DNA of 64,000 bases from Maridesulfovibrio ferrireducens (GTDB lineage Bacteria > Desulfobacterota > Desulfovibrionia > Desulfovibrionales > Desulfovibrionaceae), in NCBI RefSeq assembly GCF_016342405.1, contig NZ_JAEINN010000002.1:124001-188000 (forward strand), written 5' to 3'. The number at the start of each line of letters is the position of its first letter. Position 1 is the first letter of the stretch. The notes beneath the pieces were generated by a model, which saw nothing but the letters and a program-made list of their open reading frames with translations, searched no databases and was not told the origin of the DNA. The translations under genes were made by a program, and so were the position numbers. This document shows, one piece after another, positions 28,514 through 38,786 of the stretch.

Positions 28514-28597
28514 GCTGTATTGTTATTATGTGTTTACATCTGTTTTTTAGCTGCATACACTGATGTGTAATATATATTACAAGAAGGAGGCCTCATT

Positions 28598-29773
28598 ATG
28601 CCTGAAGTTGTTGTGCCTTTTGCTGCTATTAGTATTGATAATGATATTTTGAAGAAGCATGATTATAATTTTTTGAGAGGAATTTTAAAACAATTAGAGC
28701 AGTTTGCAGGTAATAAAGATGTTGAAATTATTCAAACTGATATTGTCCACAAAGAATCTGTGAAACATCTTGCGGAAAAAATTAACGGGGCGCGTAGTTC
28801 ATTAGATAAATCAATTAAAGATGTTGCTAAGTATCTTCAGTTAGACAGTAAGGCGGTTGATTCTGCTTTTGTTTTTCTTTCAGATCCTGACTCTGATGAG
28901 CTTGTAGCTGAAAAGCAATTGGCTGAGTTTTACAATCGTATTGGAGCTGAGGTTTTAGAATCTGACAGTGATACAATTGATGTAAAGCAACTTGTTGATA
29001 TGTATTTTTCTCATGAAATGCCGTTCGAGAAAACAGGTAAAAAGAAAGAAGAATTTCCTGATGCAATATCATTACTTCGGTTAGAATGGTGGGCTGAAGA
29101 GCTGGGAGTTCACGTTATTGCTGTTAGCCGCGATGGTGGGTGGTTAAAGTATGGAGAAGGTTCGAAACGGCTAACCGTTGTTGATGATTTGGCTTATGCA
29201 ATGTCATTAATGCATGAAGAAGGCATTTCAAAAACAATAGAAAAAGCCATTAATGCTGTGCTAAGTAAGAATGATAATTTTTCAAAAGAAATAGATAGTG
29301 CGATTGAATCATGTTTAGATGGAGCTGACATTGCGATTGAATTTGAGTCATCGTTATATGTTGATTATTTTGATACAAGTGTAAATATTTCGAGTCATGT
29401 TCTACAGCATAAAGGGGAAGATATTGCTGTTAGTGTTGTACGGGTTGAAAATGATTCCGTTATCGTCAGAGTTCGTGCCTTCGTTGAGTGTGAAGTTAAG
29501 TGTGGGTTTGATTTTTATGTCTATGATTCATTTGATAAAGAAGATATCAAGCTTACAACTAATTATAAGAGTACTACTGAAAAATTCAAAACAGATGTAT
29601 TGTTGTCATTTAGCTGTGACTTAGCAGCTGATTTAGATACGTTCGAGTTAGAGGATATTGAGGTTGAGAGTTGCCTACAATCAGCTCATTTTGGTGATGT
29701 TGAGGTTGAATTTGAACAAGAACCTGAAGACGAAGAAGAATATGAAATTGCTTCTTTACTATCTGAATTTTAG
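28598..29773 (+). CDS. PIN-domain protein (DUF4935-like) with C-terminal extension
   Basis: A 391-residue protein. Residues 5 to about 215 resemble the DUF4935 PIN-like ribonuclease domain: an early acidic residue after a hydrophobic strand (AISIDNDI), then KTGKKKEEFPDAISLLRLEWWA and VIAVSRDGGWLKYGE, the metal-binding acidic positions of that family. The last 170 residues are an acidic, beta-rich region without a known match. AAGGAGG precedes the ATG by 8 bases and a terminator follows. It sits beside the BrnTA scar in the tRNA-Ser island, so a phage-defence or toxin role is plausible but unproven. Confidence 0.7.
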   Translation: MPEVVVPFAAISIDNDILKKHDYNFLRGILKQLEQFAGNKDVEIIQTDIVHKESVKHLAEKINGARSSLDKSIKDVAKYLQLDSKAVDSAFVFLSDPDSDELVAEKQLAEFYNRIGAEVLESDSDTIDVKQLVDMYFSHEMPFEKTGKKKEEFPDAISLLRLEWWAEELGVHVIAVSRDGGWLKYGEGSKRLTVVDDLAYAMSLMHEEGISKTIEKAINAVLSKNDNFSKEIDSAIESCLDGADIAIEFESSLYVDYFDTSVNISSHVLQHKGEDIAVSVVRVENDSVIVRVRAFVECEVKCGFDFYVYDSFDKEDIKLTTNYKSTTEKFKTDVLLSFSCDLAADLDTFELEDIEVESCLQSAHFGDVEVEFEQEPEDEEEYEIASLLSEF

Positions 29774-29786
29774 TTATTTTAAATGT

Positions 29787-29813
29787 AGCCCGCCCTCCGG
29801 CGGGCTTTTTTAG
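29787..29813 (+). terminator. Terminator after the PIN gene
   Basis: The stem AGCCCGCC / GGCGGGCT with a four-base loop is followed by five T. Confidence 0.88.
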
Positions 29814-29894
29814 GTTCAAGATTCATCCCAATTTAATCTTATTATATATTTTATATAATAGTCTTAATGTTAAATTTAAGAAGAGAGGATATTT

Positions 29895-30347
29895 ATGGAC
29901 CCGTTAGCCATGATTTCAACAGCCTTAGCATCTATTAAAGGTGCTGGTGATATTACTAAATCTTTGCTGAACCTCAAAAGTTCCGTTGATAATATTGAAT
30001 TGAGAGAACATCTTATTAATCTACGTGAAGCTTTGATTGACTCCAAGGATCAGATTCTTGAAATTCGGGATATTCTTCAAGAAAAAGATACTAAGATTAA
30101 GGAGCTTGAAGATCGGTTAGAGAGGGACGAGGAGCTTACATATAATTCCAGCTATGGGCTTTATGAATCAAAAGAAGATGGTAGAATTATTCGATACTGT
30201 ATGAAATGTCATGCTGAGGGTATTTATATACCTGTCAAAGAGGAAGAGCATATGTTTACATGTATGCGTTGTAATCAGCGTTATTCGCGTCCTGAATATC
30301 AACATCAAACTAGTGCAAATTGTGATTATGATATGTTTGGTCTTTAG
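29895..30347 (+). CDS. Coiled-coil protein with C-terminal zinc ribbon
   Basis: A 150-residue protein. Residues 35-85 are a strongly predicted coiled coil (EIRDILQEKDTKIKELEDRLERDEEL), and the C-terminus carries two CxxC pairs (YCMKCHAEG and FTCMRCNQRY) that should bind zinc. Similar small proteins occur on phages and mobile islands. AAGAGAGG lies upstream. It is the last gene of the tRNA-Ser island before conserved chromosome resumes. Function unknown. Confidence 0.65.
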   Translation: MDPLAMISTALASIKGAGDITKSLLNLKSSVDNIELREHLINLREALIDSKDQILEIRDILQEKDTKIKELEDRLERDEELTYNSSYGLYESKEDGRIIRYCMKCHAEGIYIPVKEEEHMFTCMRCNQRYSRPEYQHQTSANCDYDMFGL

Positions 30348-30526
30348 CAGTTCATTTATATAAGTTTAGTAATCAAAATCCAATATCCAATGCCTTAATT
30401 CCAGACAGCATTGTTACTATCTCCCTTTTTATGATAACTACGACTCTAGGGATTCAACAGTTGTCGTGACGATTCTTATCTGCTTTCAATCAAGTTAACT
30501 ATGAATTAGACGAACCGGAGTTTTTG

Positions 30527-31048
30527 ATGAAAATGAAAGGTATGCGTGTCTTGATGTTTGTGGAGAATGTTTTTGAGGATATGGAACTTTTGTATCCTTA
30601 CTATCGTTTGATTGAGGAAGGTGCAGAGGTTGTGGTAGCCGGACCTGAATCCGGAACCGTTTATACTGGTAAAAACGGTTATCCTTTTCGCTCCACAGCC
30701 GCTATTGCGGACCAGCAGGAGGATGATTTTGATTTGCTTGTAATTGCGGGCGGTTTTGCTCCGGATAAACTTAGACGTGATGCTAAAGTTCTAGAGCTTA
30801 CCCGTAAGATACATGAAGCCGGGAAAATTGTTGCGCATATCTGCCATGGCGGATGGATTCCGATTTCAGCAGGAATTATGAAAGGTTTCACCTGTACCTC
30901 AACTCCCGGAATAAAAGATGATCTCATAAATGCCGGAGCCACTTGGGTTGATAAAGAAGTCGTTGTGGACCGGAATCAAATTTCTTCCCGCAAGCCGGAT
31001 GACCTGCCAGCTTTTTGTCGTGCCATTGTGGACTCGGTAACAAAATAA
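30527..31048 (+). CDS. DJ-1/PfpI-family protein
   Basis: A 173-residue class I glutamine-amidotransferase-like protein of the PfpI/YhbO group. The nucleophilic elbow holds C106 in AHICHGGW, preceded by LVIAGGFAPDKLR; the early acidic residue after VFEDMELL is typical. Members are reported as proteases or glyoxal-type deglycases and as stress proteins. The ATG at 30527 was chosen since CCGGAG lies 6 bases upstream. Confidence 0.9.
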   Translation: MKMKGMRVLMFVENVFEDMELLYPYYRLIEEGAEVVVAGPESGTVYTGKNGYPFRSTAAIADQQEDDFDLLVIAGGFAPDKLRRDAKVLELTRKIHEAGKIVAHICHGGWIPISAGIMKGFTCTSTPGIKDDLINAGATWVDKEVVVDRNQISSRKPDDLPAFCRAIVDSVTK

Positions 31049-31252
31049 CCTTGCAAGTGTTTGAAAACAAAATCAATTCCAGCCTGTTCTGACAAAAGTG
31101 TGAGAGGCTTTTGGTGTTGGATATGTAGTCGTCTATCTAACATTTTGTTTATACTTGTTGAGAACGTTAGTCTCTATATTTACGCGGCGTGGTAAAGTCT
31201 GTAAGGATAGTAGGAGTAGCTCTATTTAATGATGATTATGAGGTCCTAAAAT

Positions 31253-31999
31253 ATGAAATTTTTAAAGATCTGGCTTGTCACTGCAATTTTAATAATTGCT
31301 TCTCCTTTTGCGCACATCAGTGCTGCGGAGACTTTTCGTGTCATGCTTCAGGTCGAATCTTTTCCTCCGTATTCTTTCGAAAAAGGCGATTCAAGATCTG
31401 GAATTATTGAAGATTTATTCACAGCTTTTGCTAAAGAGACTGGAGATACCTTCGAATATGTCCGTGTTCCCTTTCGGCGCGCGCTTTATCAATTTGAAAC
31501 AGGTAAAATCGATTTAGAACCGATGTGTAATCCGATTTGGCGGCAGTCATCATCATTACGCGGTATATACAGCATTCCTTTTGCCGTCTCCGAAGAGATT
31601 GTTTTGTTTAATGCAGATAAATACATTCCGATCAATTCTCCCGAAGACCTATTAGGGAAGACCGTAGGAGTTATTTCGGGGTATCATTACCCGGTATACG
31701 GTCCGTATTTCGTTGATGGGCGCATAAATTCTTATCCTCTTTACAATGAAAATAAACTTATTCAGTTATTGCTTGCCGGACGTTTAGATCAGGCTCTTAT
31801 GAATAAGGATTTTGCTCAGTATGAAATAAAATTACAGAATCTTAAGGATCGACTTATCATAAGTGAACCTTGCAATGTTTTGGATATGATGATTCGTTTC
31901 CACCCTAGTAAAAAGGACGCTGTTCCTCGATTTAACAAGGCGATTCAAAAACTCTTGAACGACGGTACAATTGAACAAATTTATGATCGTTATCGCTAG
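31253..31999 (+). CDS. Periplasmic solute-binding protein (family 3 type)
   Basis: A 248-residue protein with a signal peptide (residues 1-24, cleavage after SAA) and a SBP_bac_3 fold: FRVMLQVESFPPYSF, GIIEDLFTAFAKETG, then DLLGKTVGVISGY and the C-terminal AIQKLLNDGTIEQIYDRY. Such proteins bind amino acids or act as sensors. No ABC permease or ATPase adjoins it, so it may work with distant transport genes. Confidence 0.85.
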   Translation: MKFLKIWLVTAILIIASPFAHISAAETFRVMLQVESFPPYSFEKGDSRSGIIEDLFTAFAKETGDTFEYVRVPFRRALYQFETGKIDLEPMCNPIWRQSSSLRGIYSIPFAVSEEIVLFNADKYIPINSPEDLLGKTVGVISGYHYPVYGPYFVDGRINSYPLYNENKLIQLLLAGRLDQALMNKDFAQYEIKLQNLKDRLIISEPCNVLDMMIRFHPSKKDAVPRFNKAIQKLLNDGTIEQIYDRYR

Positions 32000-32110
32000 A
32001 ATTTCAAGGTAAGTTAGAAAATAGAGCAGTATAGCTTTACACTTAACATTGACTTTCCCCGCCATCCTCCTATGATGCCGCATCAACATTAAAAATTGCG
32101 AGGAAATATA

Positions 32111-32374
32111 ATGATTCTACCATGTATGGCTAAAGATATTGTTACTCTAATTAAAGAAAACGGTGAAAAGTTTGAAGGGATTAAGGCCGTAATTTCTGCC
32201 CAGAGAATTATTACATTTCAGATTGATTTAGAGATCGATCCTAAAGACACAATTACATTTGAGTTGCCGAACGGCACTGTTGTTAACTATCTTGTTATTG
32301 ATTCTGAGCGTATTCCGAAAGAAGACGGCGTTGATGCTCATTACCAGCTTCTGGTTAGAAAGGTTCACGCCTAA
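32111..32374 (+). CDS. Hypothetical protein
   Basis: An 87-residue beta-rich protein (MILPCMAKDIVTLI at the N-terminus) of no family I know. GAGGAA lies upstream of the ATG at 32111, which favours this start over one five codons earlier. A terminator follows, so it is a single-gene unit. Confidence 0.6.
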   Translation: MILPCMAKDIVTLIKENGEKFEGIKAVISAQRIITFQIDLEIDPKDTITFELPNGTVVNYLVIDSERIPKEDGVDAHYQLLVRKVHA

Positions 32375-32427
32375 GTTTGACTAATAAACCTCTGCGTGAT
32401 TTGTAATTAGAATTTTATTTTGTCAAT

Positions 32428-32470
32428 AAAAGAAGCCCCGTACCTTTAGTTAGGTGCGGGGCTTCTTTAT
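32428..32470. terminator. Terminator between the 87-aa gene and tRNA-Pro
   Basis: The stem AAGAAGCCCCGTACCT / AGGTGCGGGGCTTCTT, with one G-T pair, has A and T runs on both sides and can act in both directions. Confidence 0.85.
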
Positions 32471-32544
32471 TCGCGATTGAATATTATTTGCTGAAAATAA
32501 AAAAGCCACTGAATTATCAGTGGCTTAGTAGGGTCTTTTTTTCG

Positions 32545-32621
<77 letters not shown>

Positions 32622-32776
32622 ACTCGAGTGAAGAGGAATTATTCTCATTCCTGTTCACTGTCAACTCAAAAAAAGATTTTCTGCTTAGTCTCTTCATAAG
32701 GATATAGGATAATGGTTTCAATTTGTTGAAATAAGATTAAATCAGGAATAGTATGCAGATAAGTACAGGAGGTTAG

Positions 32777-34159
32777 TTGAAGTACATTGCGGCTATTTTA
32801 TCTGTTTTTATCCACGTTTTAATCGTGTTTCTACTCTGCAAAAATATTTTCATTATACCGGAAATTGTTGTGAGCAGATTTGATATTGAATTGGTTCGTA
32901 CTTCTGTTCCTGAAAAAAAAAATTCTGAACTGAAATTAAAAAAAACAATTTCTCCGAAAATTGAACGTGTGAAAAAAAATGAGCATAAAATAGTCCGTAA
33001 AAAAAGATTATCGCCGAAACAAAAAGCTGGATCGTCTGGTTCAGTCAAACCTATTTCTGTTAAATCTGTTGCAAAGGTTAAGAAAGCGATTTCCGCGGTC
33101 TCTGCGCCCCCTGTAATTGAAAGCAAATCTATTCATAATAAGAATGCAATAGTCCTTAAACAAGGCAAAAGTCTAACTATCGGTAATAACACAGTAGTTA
33201 TTAAACGAGGTTCAGAGGGGCGTACTTTCGACAATCTGGCAGCTTATTCTTTTAATGAGGATGATTTTAGTGGACATTATGAGACTGAAACCGGAAGGGC
33301 GGTTGTTGTTATTGATGCAAGGCAGGATCATGGACGGCTTGTTTTGCATGATCAGAAAACTGGTTTGACCAGAAAGCTCAGAAAAGCTGGATTAGGAGAT
33401 TTTATTTATACTTACGGGCCGTCTTTTAATGAAGACTTTCCTGTCGAAGGATCAGTTGTTTTTCTGCCCGGTGATGAGCATTGGATAAGGCGTTTTATGT
33501 GGCTTCCCGGCAATGAATCTGCTGAATATCCGAGAAAAGGGCGTGTTCGCGAAGTTAGAGAGTCAGAAGAAGTAAAAGTGAATAATTTGTTTATACCTGA
33601 GTCGAAAGGAGTGTTTCCGGCAATTATTCTTGCTAGATTCGGAGCAGTAATCCCTGATGATCAATTTTCTGAAGTGGCTCGTCATTTGTCAGGCAGGGGC
33701 GTGGTGGTTCAGGTCGTTTCACCATTAAAAGAACTGACTGAAGAAGATTTGACACAACTGGCTGATAAAATGCGCCATATGAAAAAAGTAGATCCCGAGC
33801 ATGTTGGAATCTGGATTAGAGGCTATAAGCCTCAGTCCGTCCCGTTGATGCCGAAGTCATTGCAGATGTTTGATTTTGCGTTGCTGACAATCGATTCACC
33901 TGCCGGCAGTTTCTATCCCGAAAGGATAACTTCAATTATTCCGGAAAATATTCCGATGTTTATCGGATTCAGTAATGTGAGCAATAAATGGAAAAAAATG
34001 ATTTCGATAATGCCCACCGGTTTACAGTCTGTCCCCCATCAGCTTGAGGTGCTGGATAAAGCCTCAACCGTTATCGAGGCGGGGACAGACCTTGAATCTC
34101 TTGATTCATTGTCCGGGGATTTTGTAAGCAGTATATCCGCGTGGCTTGTTTCTCATTAA
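32777..34159 (+). CDS. Membrane-anchored protein with a degenerate alpha/beta-hydrolase-like domain
   Basis: A 460-residue protein starting at TTG 32777, with AGGAGG 4 bases upstream. An N-terminal membrane helix (4-27) is followed by a lysine-rich linker (50-110), as in TonB-type anchored proteins, then a small beta-rich region and a C-terminal part (about 270-460) laid out like an alpha/beta hydrolase (GVFPAIILARFGAV, VGIWIRGYKP, NIPMFIGFSN). The position where a hydrolase would have GxSxG reads WIRGYKP, so a nucleophilic serine is missing. Function unknown. Confidence 0.6.
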   Translation: MKYIAAILSVFIHVLIVFLLCKNIFIIPEIVVSRFDIELVRTSVPEKKNSELKLKKTISPKIERVKKNEHKIVRKKRLSPKQKAGSSGSVKPISVKSVAKVKKAISAVSAPPVIESKSIHNKNAIVLKQGKSLTIGNNTVVIKRGSEGRTFDNLAAYSFNEDDFSGHYETETGRAVVVIDARQDHGRLVLHDQKTGLTRKLRKAGLGDFIYTYGPSFNEDFPVEGSVVFLPGDEHWIRRFMWLPGNESAEYPRKGRVREVRESEEVKVNNLFIPESKGVFPAIILARFGAVIPDDQFSEVARHLSGRGVVVQVVSPLKELTEEDLTQLADKMRHMKKVDPEHVGIWIRGYKPQSVPLMPKSLQMFDFALLTIDSPAGSFYPERITSIIPENIPMFIGFSNVSNKWKKMISIMPTGLQSVPHQLEVLDKASTVIEAGTDLESLDSLSGDFVSSISAWLVSH

Positions 34160-34240
34160 TGCACTGCGAATTGATTACGGTGCGGATGCGAGAACTGCTT
34201 GTTTTAGTTAGGGAAGAGAGAGTAGAATGAGGGTAGATGC

Positions 34241-34414
34241 TTAAACTTCGTCTTGGTCAGTGTCTGATTCCAGCGAGTCGGCTTTTTCCTGATCATCCAG
34301 AGATTTAACCATGGCAGCAATGTTGTTGCTGATAGAACGAAATTTAAAAAGGTCGTTCTGTTCCATTTTTTTAAACGGGTCTGATTTTTCTCCAATTCCT
34401 GTATCTTTATTCAT
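34241..34414 (-). CDS. Small acidic hypothetical protein
   Basis: A 57-residue protein (MNKDTGIGEKSDPFKK at the start) with a very acidic C-terminus. A strong GGAGG lies 6 bases before the ATG at 34414, the main support for it being real. It is followed on the far side by a long gene-free stretch. No function assigned. Confidence 0.55.
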   Translation of the reverse strand: MNKDTGIGEKSDPFKKMEQNDLFKFRSISNNIAAMVKSLDDQEKADSLESDTDQDEV

Positions 34415-34426
34415 AAAAACCTCCAT

Positions 34427-34951
34427 TACGTTTTGGCGTTAGCTACTTTCGTTTTGAGATTTTCTAGCCTGAATCAACAAGTGGACTATACACTAAATAT
34501 AAAATTTGTCTAGAGATCATTGCTGAAAAAAAAGGAGTAAGGTTAAGGTTATGTGACTTTTAATTTAAAGATATAAATATAATGATACAAATAATTATGA
34601 AAAGTTGTAATGGAATACATAGTGTAATTGTCTTTAGTCTTTTAACTAACAGTGTTTGTTCGTGTTGTTTATAGTTATAATTGTGCGTAGAGTTTCTATT
34701 GTTACACTATATTAGTATTAATAATTAAATGTAATGCAACAATTCTTTGGAGTAATAGTGTGTTTACAGTTTATTATACTGCTTGTTCATTATTGAACTT
34801 GCTTGAAGTTTTAGAAATATTTGCACTCTGGAAAAAAAATATGGTAAAGGATAATCAGTAATTAATAGGATAATTCTTGATTGTGAACTTTAATTTTTTT
34901 AGTTATTGATTTGTATCGTAATCGCACACACGCTCAACACTGGAGGAAGCA
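34427..34951. other. Long AT-rich gene-free stretch
   Basis: About 525 bases of very AT-rich sequence with no supported reading frame on either strand, no strong hairpin and no repeats I could identify. It may hold promoters for the flanking divergent genes. Confidence 0.5.
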
Positions 34952-35503
34952 ATGAGTAATCCTAAAGAGTTCATTTTATATAGCGGCGGAGCTCCCGGCA
35001 CTGAAAGTGAATTTGGAGTCAACGCTGAAAAATACGGGCTTCAGGAAGTTAGTTTTAGCTTCGAAGGGCACCAGATTGCTCGTCAACGCGGCCTACGGGT
35101 TCTCACAGAGAAAGAACTCGAGAGCAAAGATGTCAGTTTGACGTATGTTTCCAAACTGATGAACCGCACTTTTACCCGTGCTCCTATTTTTCGTAAAGTT
35201 CTCCAGAGTATCTGCTGGCAGGTTAACAGCGGCCATGAAATTTTTATTGTAGGTACTATTCTTGAAGATGGCACTGTAAAGGGTGGCACCGGATGGGGCG
35301 CTGAATTTGCAAAAATATGCAACAAACCTCTTTATGTCTTTTCTCAGGATAAAGGCTGCTGGTACACGTGGCAGAAAGAACGCTGGGCCGAGTGTGATGC
35401 CCCTGTGATCTCGCATAGACACTTTACTGCAACAGGAACCCGTTTTCTCGAAGATTCCGGCAGGAAGGCAATCGGGAAGTTGTTTGAGGATAGTTTTAAA
35501 TAG
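34952..35503 (+). CDS. Conserved hypothetical protein, SLOG/Rossmann-like
   Basis: A 183-residue protein with glycine-rich loops suggesting a nucleotide-binding SLOG-type Rossmann fold: LYSGGAPGTESEFG at residue 9 onward and VKGGTGWGAEFAKICNKPLYVF near 105. TGGAGGAAGC precedes the ATG. The family has been linked to nucleotide or ligand sensing, but no specific role is known. A bidirectional terminator follows. Confidence 0.65.
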   Translation: MSNPKEFILYSGGAPGTESEFGVNAEKYGLQEVSFSFEGHQIARQRGLRVLTEKELESKDVSLTYVSKLMNRTFTRAPIFRKVLQSICWQVNSGHEIFIVGTILEDGTVKGGTGWGAEFAKICNKPLYVFSQDKGCWYTWQKERWAECDAPVISHRHFTATGTRFLEDSGRKAIGKLFEDSFK

Positions 35504-35525
35504 ATTTATTTTAGAAAAGAATTTT

Positions 35526-35565
35526 AAACGCCCTTGCTTTTTAAGAAGCAAGGGCGTTTTTTTTG
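35526..35565. terminator. Bidirectional terminator
   Basis: The stem AAACGCCCTTGCTT / AAGCAAGGGCGTTT followed by further T's separates the SLOG-like gene from the convergent chemoreceptor gene. Confidence 0.88.
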
Positions 35566-35579
35566 ATATTTTTTAAAAG

Positions 35580-37574
35580 TTAATTAAGTTTAAAGAATAG
35601 CATTGCCGCATGAAGTTCTTCTGCTTGACTGGAAAGTTCTTCTGAGGTCGCGGCAACCTCTTCTGAAGCTGAAGCATTTTGCTGAATAACCTTGTCCAGT
35701 TGTAAAGAAGACTGCTGAATAAGATTAATGCCTGAATTTTGTTCATCGCACGAAAGCGATATTTCTTTTATCAATTTTGCTGTTCGTTCAATTTCAGGAA
35801 CCAAGGCATCTAAATCTGTATGTGTTTTTTGGGCGAGAGTCAGACTGCTGGACGATAAATCTTCGATTTCGGTTGCTGCAATTCTACTTTTTTCAGCTAA
35901 TTTTCTAACTTCCGCCGCAACTACCGCAAATCCTTTGCCGTGTTCTCCTGCGCGAGCGGCTTCGATGGCGGCATTCAGCGCGAGCAGATTTGTCTGGCGG
36001 GAAATTTCTTCTATAATTTTAATTTTATCAGCAATTTCTGTCATAGCTGCCAGATTTTTTTTAACACCCTGACTTCCTTTTTTTGTGTTTTCAGCCGTTG
36101 TTATGGCGATCTGTTCTGTTTTGCGTGTGTTTTCAGCATTGTTTCGTATGCTGACGCTGATTTCTTCAATTGATGAGCTTAATTCTTCAATAGCGGCAGC
36201 CTGATCTGTCGCACCTTGTGACAGTCCTTCCGCAGATGCTGCTAACTCTTCACTTCCGGCAGAAACATTTTCAGTAGAGTGTTGTACATCCGTAACTACC
36301 TGTTTTAAATTTTCAACCATATTCATCATGGAAGCATATGCCCCTTGGGGCATTTGTGAAAGGGGTTCAATGTTTAGGTGTCCATGAGACATCTGCTCTG
36401 CAATATCTGATAATTCTTCCGGCTCCGCACCAATGGTAGCTGTGATTTTATTGGCAAAAATAGTTGCCGCAATTGTGATTATAATTCCAAGCAGTACTGC
36501 AACAATTACGATTAATTTGATCATATTGTTAATTGTCTGGTTTAACTTAGTCTGTTTTTCAAGCAGAGCGTTATCAATGTCGTCGATGTAAACTCCCATG
36601 CCGATTATCCAATTCCACGGTTTGAATAATTTGACATATGACAGCTTTGGGAAATCGCCATTTTCCCCGGGTTTTCCCCACCAGTATGAGACAGTTCCTT
36701 CTCCCTTATTTGTGCAGACATCAACGATCTCTTTGAATAGCAGTTTTCCTTTTGTATCCTTGAACTCGGCCATGTTTTTACCATTTAAATCCGGGCTTGC
36801 TGGGTGCATAACCATATTTTGTTTCGTATCATTTACCCAGAAATAGTTTCCGTCTTTCATCCGCATTTCTGCAATTTGTTCAAGAGCTTTTTCTTTCATT
36901 TCAAGGGTGATGTTATCCAGCCATGCCCCTGTTCCAATTATCCAGTTAAGTTCCGGAATAAGTTTAACATATGAAACTTTTTGAGTATCTTTGTTTGTGT
37001 CAGGTTTTTTCCATATATATGAAACAGTGCCTTCTCCATTTTTACGGCAAACTTCAACCATCTCTCTAAAAAGATATTTGCCGGAACTATCTTTTATGTT
37101 TGAAAGATTTTTTCCATTAAGCTGCGGCGAGATAGGATGCATGATTGTTTTCGCCTGCATATCATTTATCCAAATATAATTATTACCTTCATATCGAATA
37201 GGTTTGACTAGGTTTTTAAGCTTTTTTTCAAGTTCAGATTTGGAAATCTTGTTGTGATTAGATTTATAGAAGCTTGATAGCTGGGTCGCAATCGAATCTA
37301 TAGTGTTTTTTAATGATTTTGCTTTACTTATTTTAAGCAACTCAATGTCTTGCGATTTGTTGTAATAGGACTGAACTGTTTTTTCAGCCATGTTGACAAG
37401 TTCATTCAGTTCTGAAATTTTTTGTTCATACATTGTTTTTCGATATTTATTCATTTCGCTGTTTGTATATTTGTTCAATTGATAAATGAATATAACGCAC
37501 AATGATGCTATAGAGATTATTAGTACTGTGATTTGAAAAATTGTAAGTCTTGTTTTTAATTTCATCACTATCAC
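35580..37574 (-). CDS. Methyl-accepting chemotaxis protein with two Cache domains
   Basis: A 664-residue chemoreceptor. A first membrane helix (about 10-31) is followed by a periplasmic part with two repeated sCache_2-like modules (each with a [16 protein letters not shown] / [16 protein letters not shown] core and a [12 protein letters not shown] / [12 protein letters not shown] end), a second helix (about 350-375), a HAMP-like stretch and the cytoplasmic signalling hairpin with the conserved tip [31 protein letters not shown]. Cache modules of this type bind small carboxylates or amino acids. It is monocistronic. Confidence 0.93.
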   Translation of the reverse strand: MIVMKLKTRLTIFQITVLIISIASLCVIFIYQLNKYTNSEMNKYRKTMYEQKISELNELVNMAEKTVQSYYNKSQDIELLKISKAKSLKNTIDSIATQLSSFYKSNHNKISKSELEKKLKNLVKPIRYEGNNYIWINDMQAKTIMHPISPQLNGKNLSNIKDSSGKYLFREMVEVCRKNGEGTVSYIWKKPDTNKDTQKVSYVKLIPELNWIIGTGAWLDNITLEMKEKALEQIAEMRMKDGNYFWVNDTKQNMVMHPASPDLNGKNMAEFKDTKGKLLFKEIVDVCTNKGEGTVSYWWGKPGENGDFPKLSYVKLFKPWNWIIGMGVYIDDIDNALLEKQTKLNQTINNMIKLIVIVAVLLGIIITIAATIFANKITATIGAEPEELSDIAEQMSHGHLNIEPLSQMPQGAYASMMNMVENLKQVVTDVQHSTENVSAGSEELAASAEGLSQGATDQAAAIEELSSSIEEISVSIRNNAENTRKTEQIAITTAENTKKGSQGVKKNLAAMTEIADKIKIIEEISRQTNLLALNAAIEAARAGEHGKGFAVVAAEVRKLAEKSRIAATEIEDLSSSSLTLAQKTHTDLDALVPEIERTAKLIKEISLSCDEQNSGINLIQQSSLQLDKVIQQNASASEEVAATSEELSSQAEELHAAMLFFKLN

Positions 37575-37747
37575 TCTCCATGAGAAAATTAGAGATTCAG
37601 TAAAGATATTTTTGTGAATCTTTTAAATACTTAAATTTAATGTCTATGTACACATTTTTATAATCTTTAAGTGTTAAATCATGGATGTAATGTGTAGTAC
37701 ATGTTTGATTGACTAATCGTTTATTCGTGTTGTAAAAGAACTGAGTT

Positions 37748-37895
37748 TATTCTCAGGGCGGGGTGCAATTCCCCACCGGCGGTGTTCTTTAAGCCTTTAA
37801 AGAAAGCCCGCGAGCGCCTTTTTCATTGTGAGAAAGGGTCAGCAGATCTGGTGTGATTCCAGAGCCGACGGTTACAGTCCGGATGGAAGAGGATA
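37748..37895 (+). promoter_or_regulatory. FMN riboswitch (RFN element)
   Basis: Conserved RFN sequences are present in order: TCTCAGGGCGGGGTG, CCCCACCGGCGGT, a middle AGCCCGCGAGCG, GTCAGCAGATCTGGTG, ATTCCAGAGCCGACGG and AGTCCGGATGGAAGAGG. The closing helix pairs TATTCTC with GAGGATA. It lies 115 bases upstream of ribB. Binding of FMN should lower ribB expression. The hairpin GCTGTC/GACAGC at 37941-37963 may be part of the expression platform. Confidence 0.97.
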
Positions 37896-38010
37896 CGACA
37901 GTAGAAAACCCGCTATAACTCAATTTAGTTTATGGCGTGGCTGTCTTTTATCTATAGACAGCTGTCAGTTCTTGCGCCCTGATTCTGGTACCTTATTACG
38001 GAGACTTACC

Positions 38011-38664
38011 ATGAATCAGAATCTGTTATCTCAATTCGGCAATCCCATTGAAAGAGTAGAAAGAGGACTTCAGGCCTTGAAAGAGGGTCGAGGTGTGCTT
38101 GTCACAGACAATGAGGACCGGGAAAATGAGGGTGATCTTATTTTTTCGGCAGAGCAGTTGACTAATAGTCAAATGGCTATGCTCATTAGGCAATGCAGCG
38201 GCATTGTCTGCCTGTGTCTGACTGAAGAAAAAATCAGTCAACTTGGACTTCCAATGATGGTTGCTGAAAATACCTGCCGTAACCAAACGGGATTCACTGT
38301 TACTATTGAAGCCGCGGAAGGCGTTACCACCGGAGTTTCGGCTGCGGATCGTGTAACTACTATTAAAACCGCAATAGCTGATGATGCAAAACCTGGTGAC
38401 CTTCACAGACCCGGGCATGTTTTTCCTTTGCGTGCAAAGGCCGGCGGGGTTCTCGAAAGGCAAGGGCACACCGAGGCAACCGTAGACATGATGAATCTTG
38501 CAGGCCTTAAGCCTTATGGAGTTCTTTGCGAAGTCACGAATCCTGATGGAACAATGTCCAGACTGCCGGAAATCGTTGAACTTGGGAAAAAGTATAATAT
38601 CCCGGTGCTGACCGTGGATGATATTATCCAATACCGTCTTCAGTTGGCGCAAAAAGCTTCATAA
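38011..38664 (+). CDS. ribB: 3,4-dihydroxy-2-butanone 4-phosphate synthase
   Basis: Makes the four-carbon precursor of riboflavin from ribulose 5-phosphate. It is 217 residues, the length of the E. coli enzyme. Active-site segments are visible: [27 protein letters not shown] and [11 protein letters not shown]. The start is ATG 38011, after ACGGAGA; longer frames would run into the riboswitch. No GTP cyclohydrolase II domain is fused and no other rib gene adjoins it, so it is a lone riboswitch-controlled gene. Confidence 0.96.
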   Translation: MNQNLLSQFGNPIERVERGLQALKEGRGVLVTDNEDRENEGDLIFSAEQLTNSQMAMLIRQCSGIVCLCLTEEKISQLGLPMMVAENTCRNQTGFTVTIEAAEGVTTGVSAADRVTTIKTAIADDAKPGDLHRPGHVFPLRAKAGGVLERQGHTEATVDMMNLAGLKPYGVLCEVTNPDGTMSRLPEIVELGKKYNIPVLTVDDIIQYRLQLAQKAS

Positions 38665-38745
38665 TAGAAAACATTCCTTTCCGGAATAGACCTTACCCCT
38701 TGATTCAATCTCGGCACCTGAATCAACACCGACACTTGATATATA

Positions 38746-38775
38746 AAAGCCTGCCGGAAATCCGGCAGGCTTTCT
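38746..38775. terminator. Bidirectional terminator between ribB and the cupin gene
   Basis: The stem AAAGCCTGCCGGA / TCCGGCAGGCTTT with a two-base loop serves both convergent genes. Confidence 0.88.
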
Positions 38776-38786
38776 TAATTTGAATC

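Noticed and set aside
38026-38652. 208-residue frame antisense to ribB
   Set aside because: Mirrors the conserved ribB frame exactly and has no independent support.
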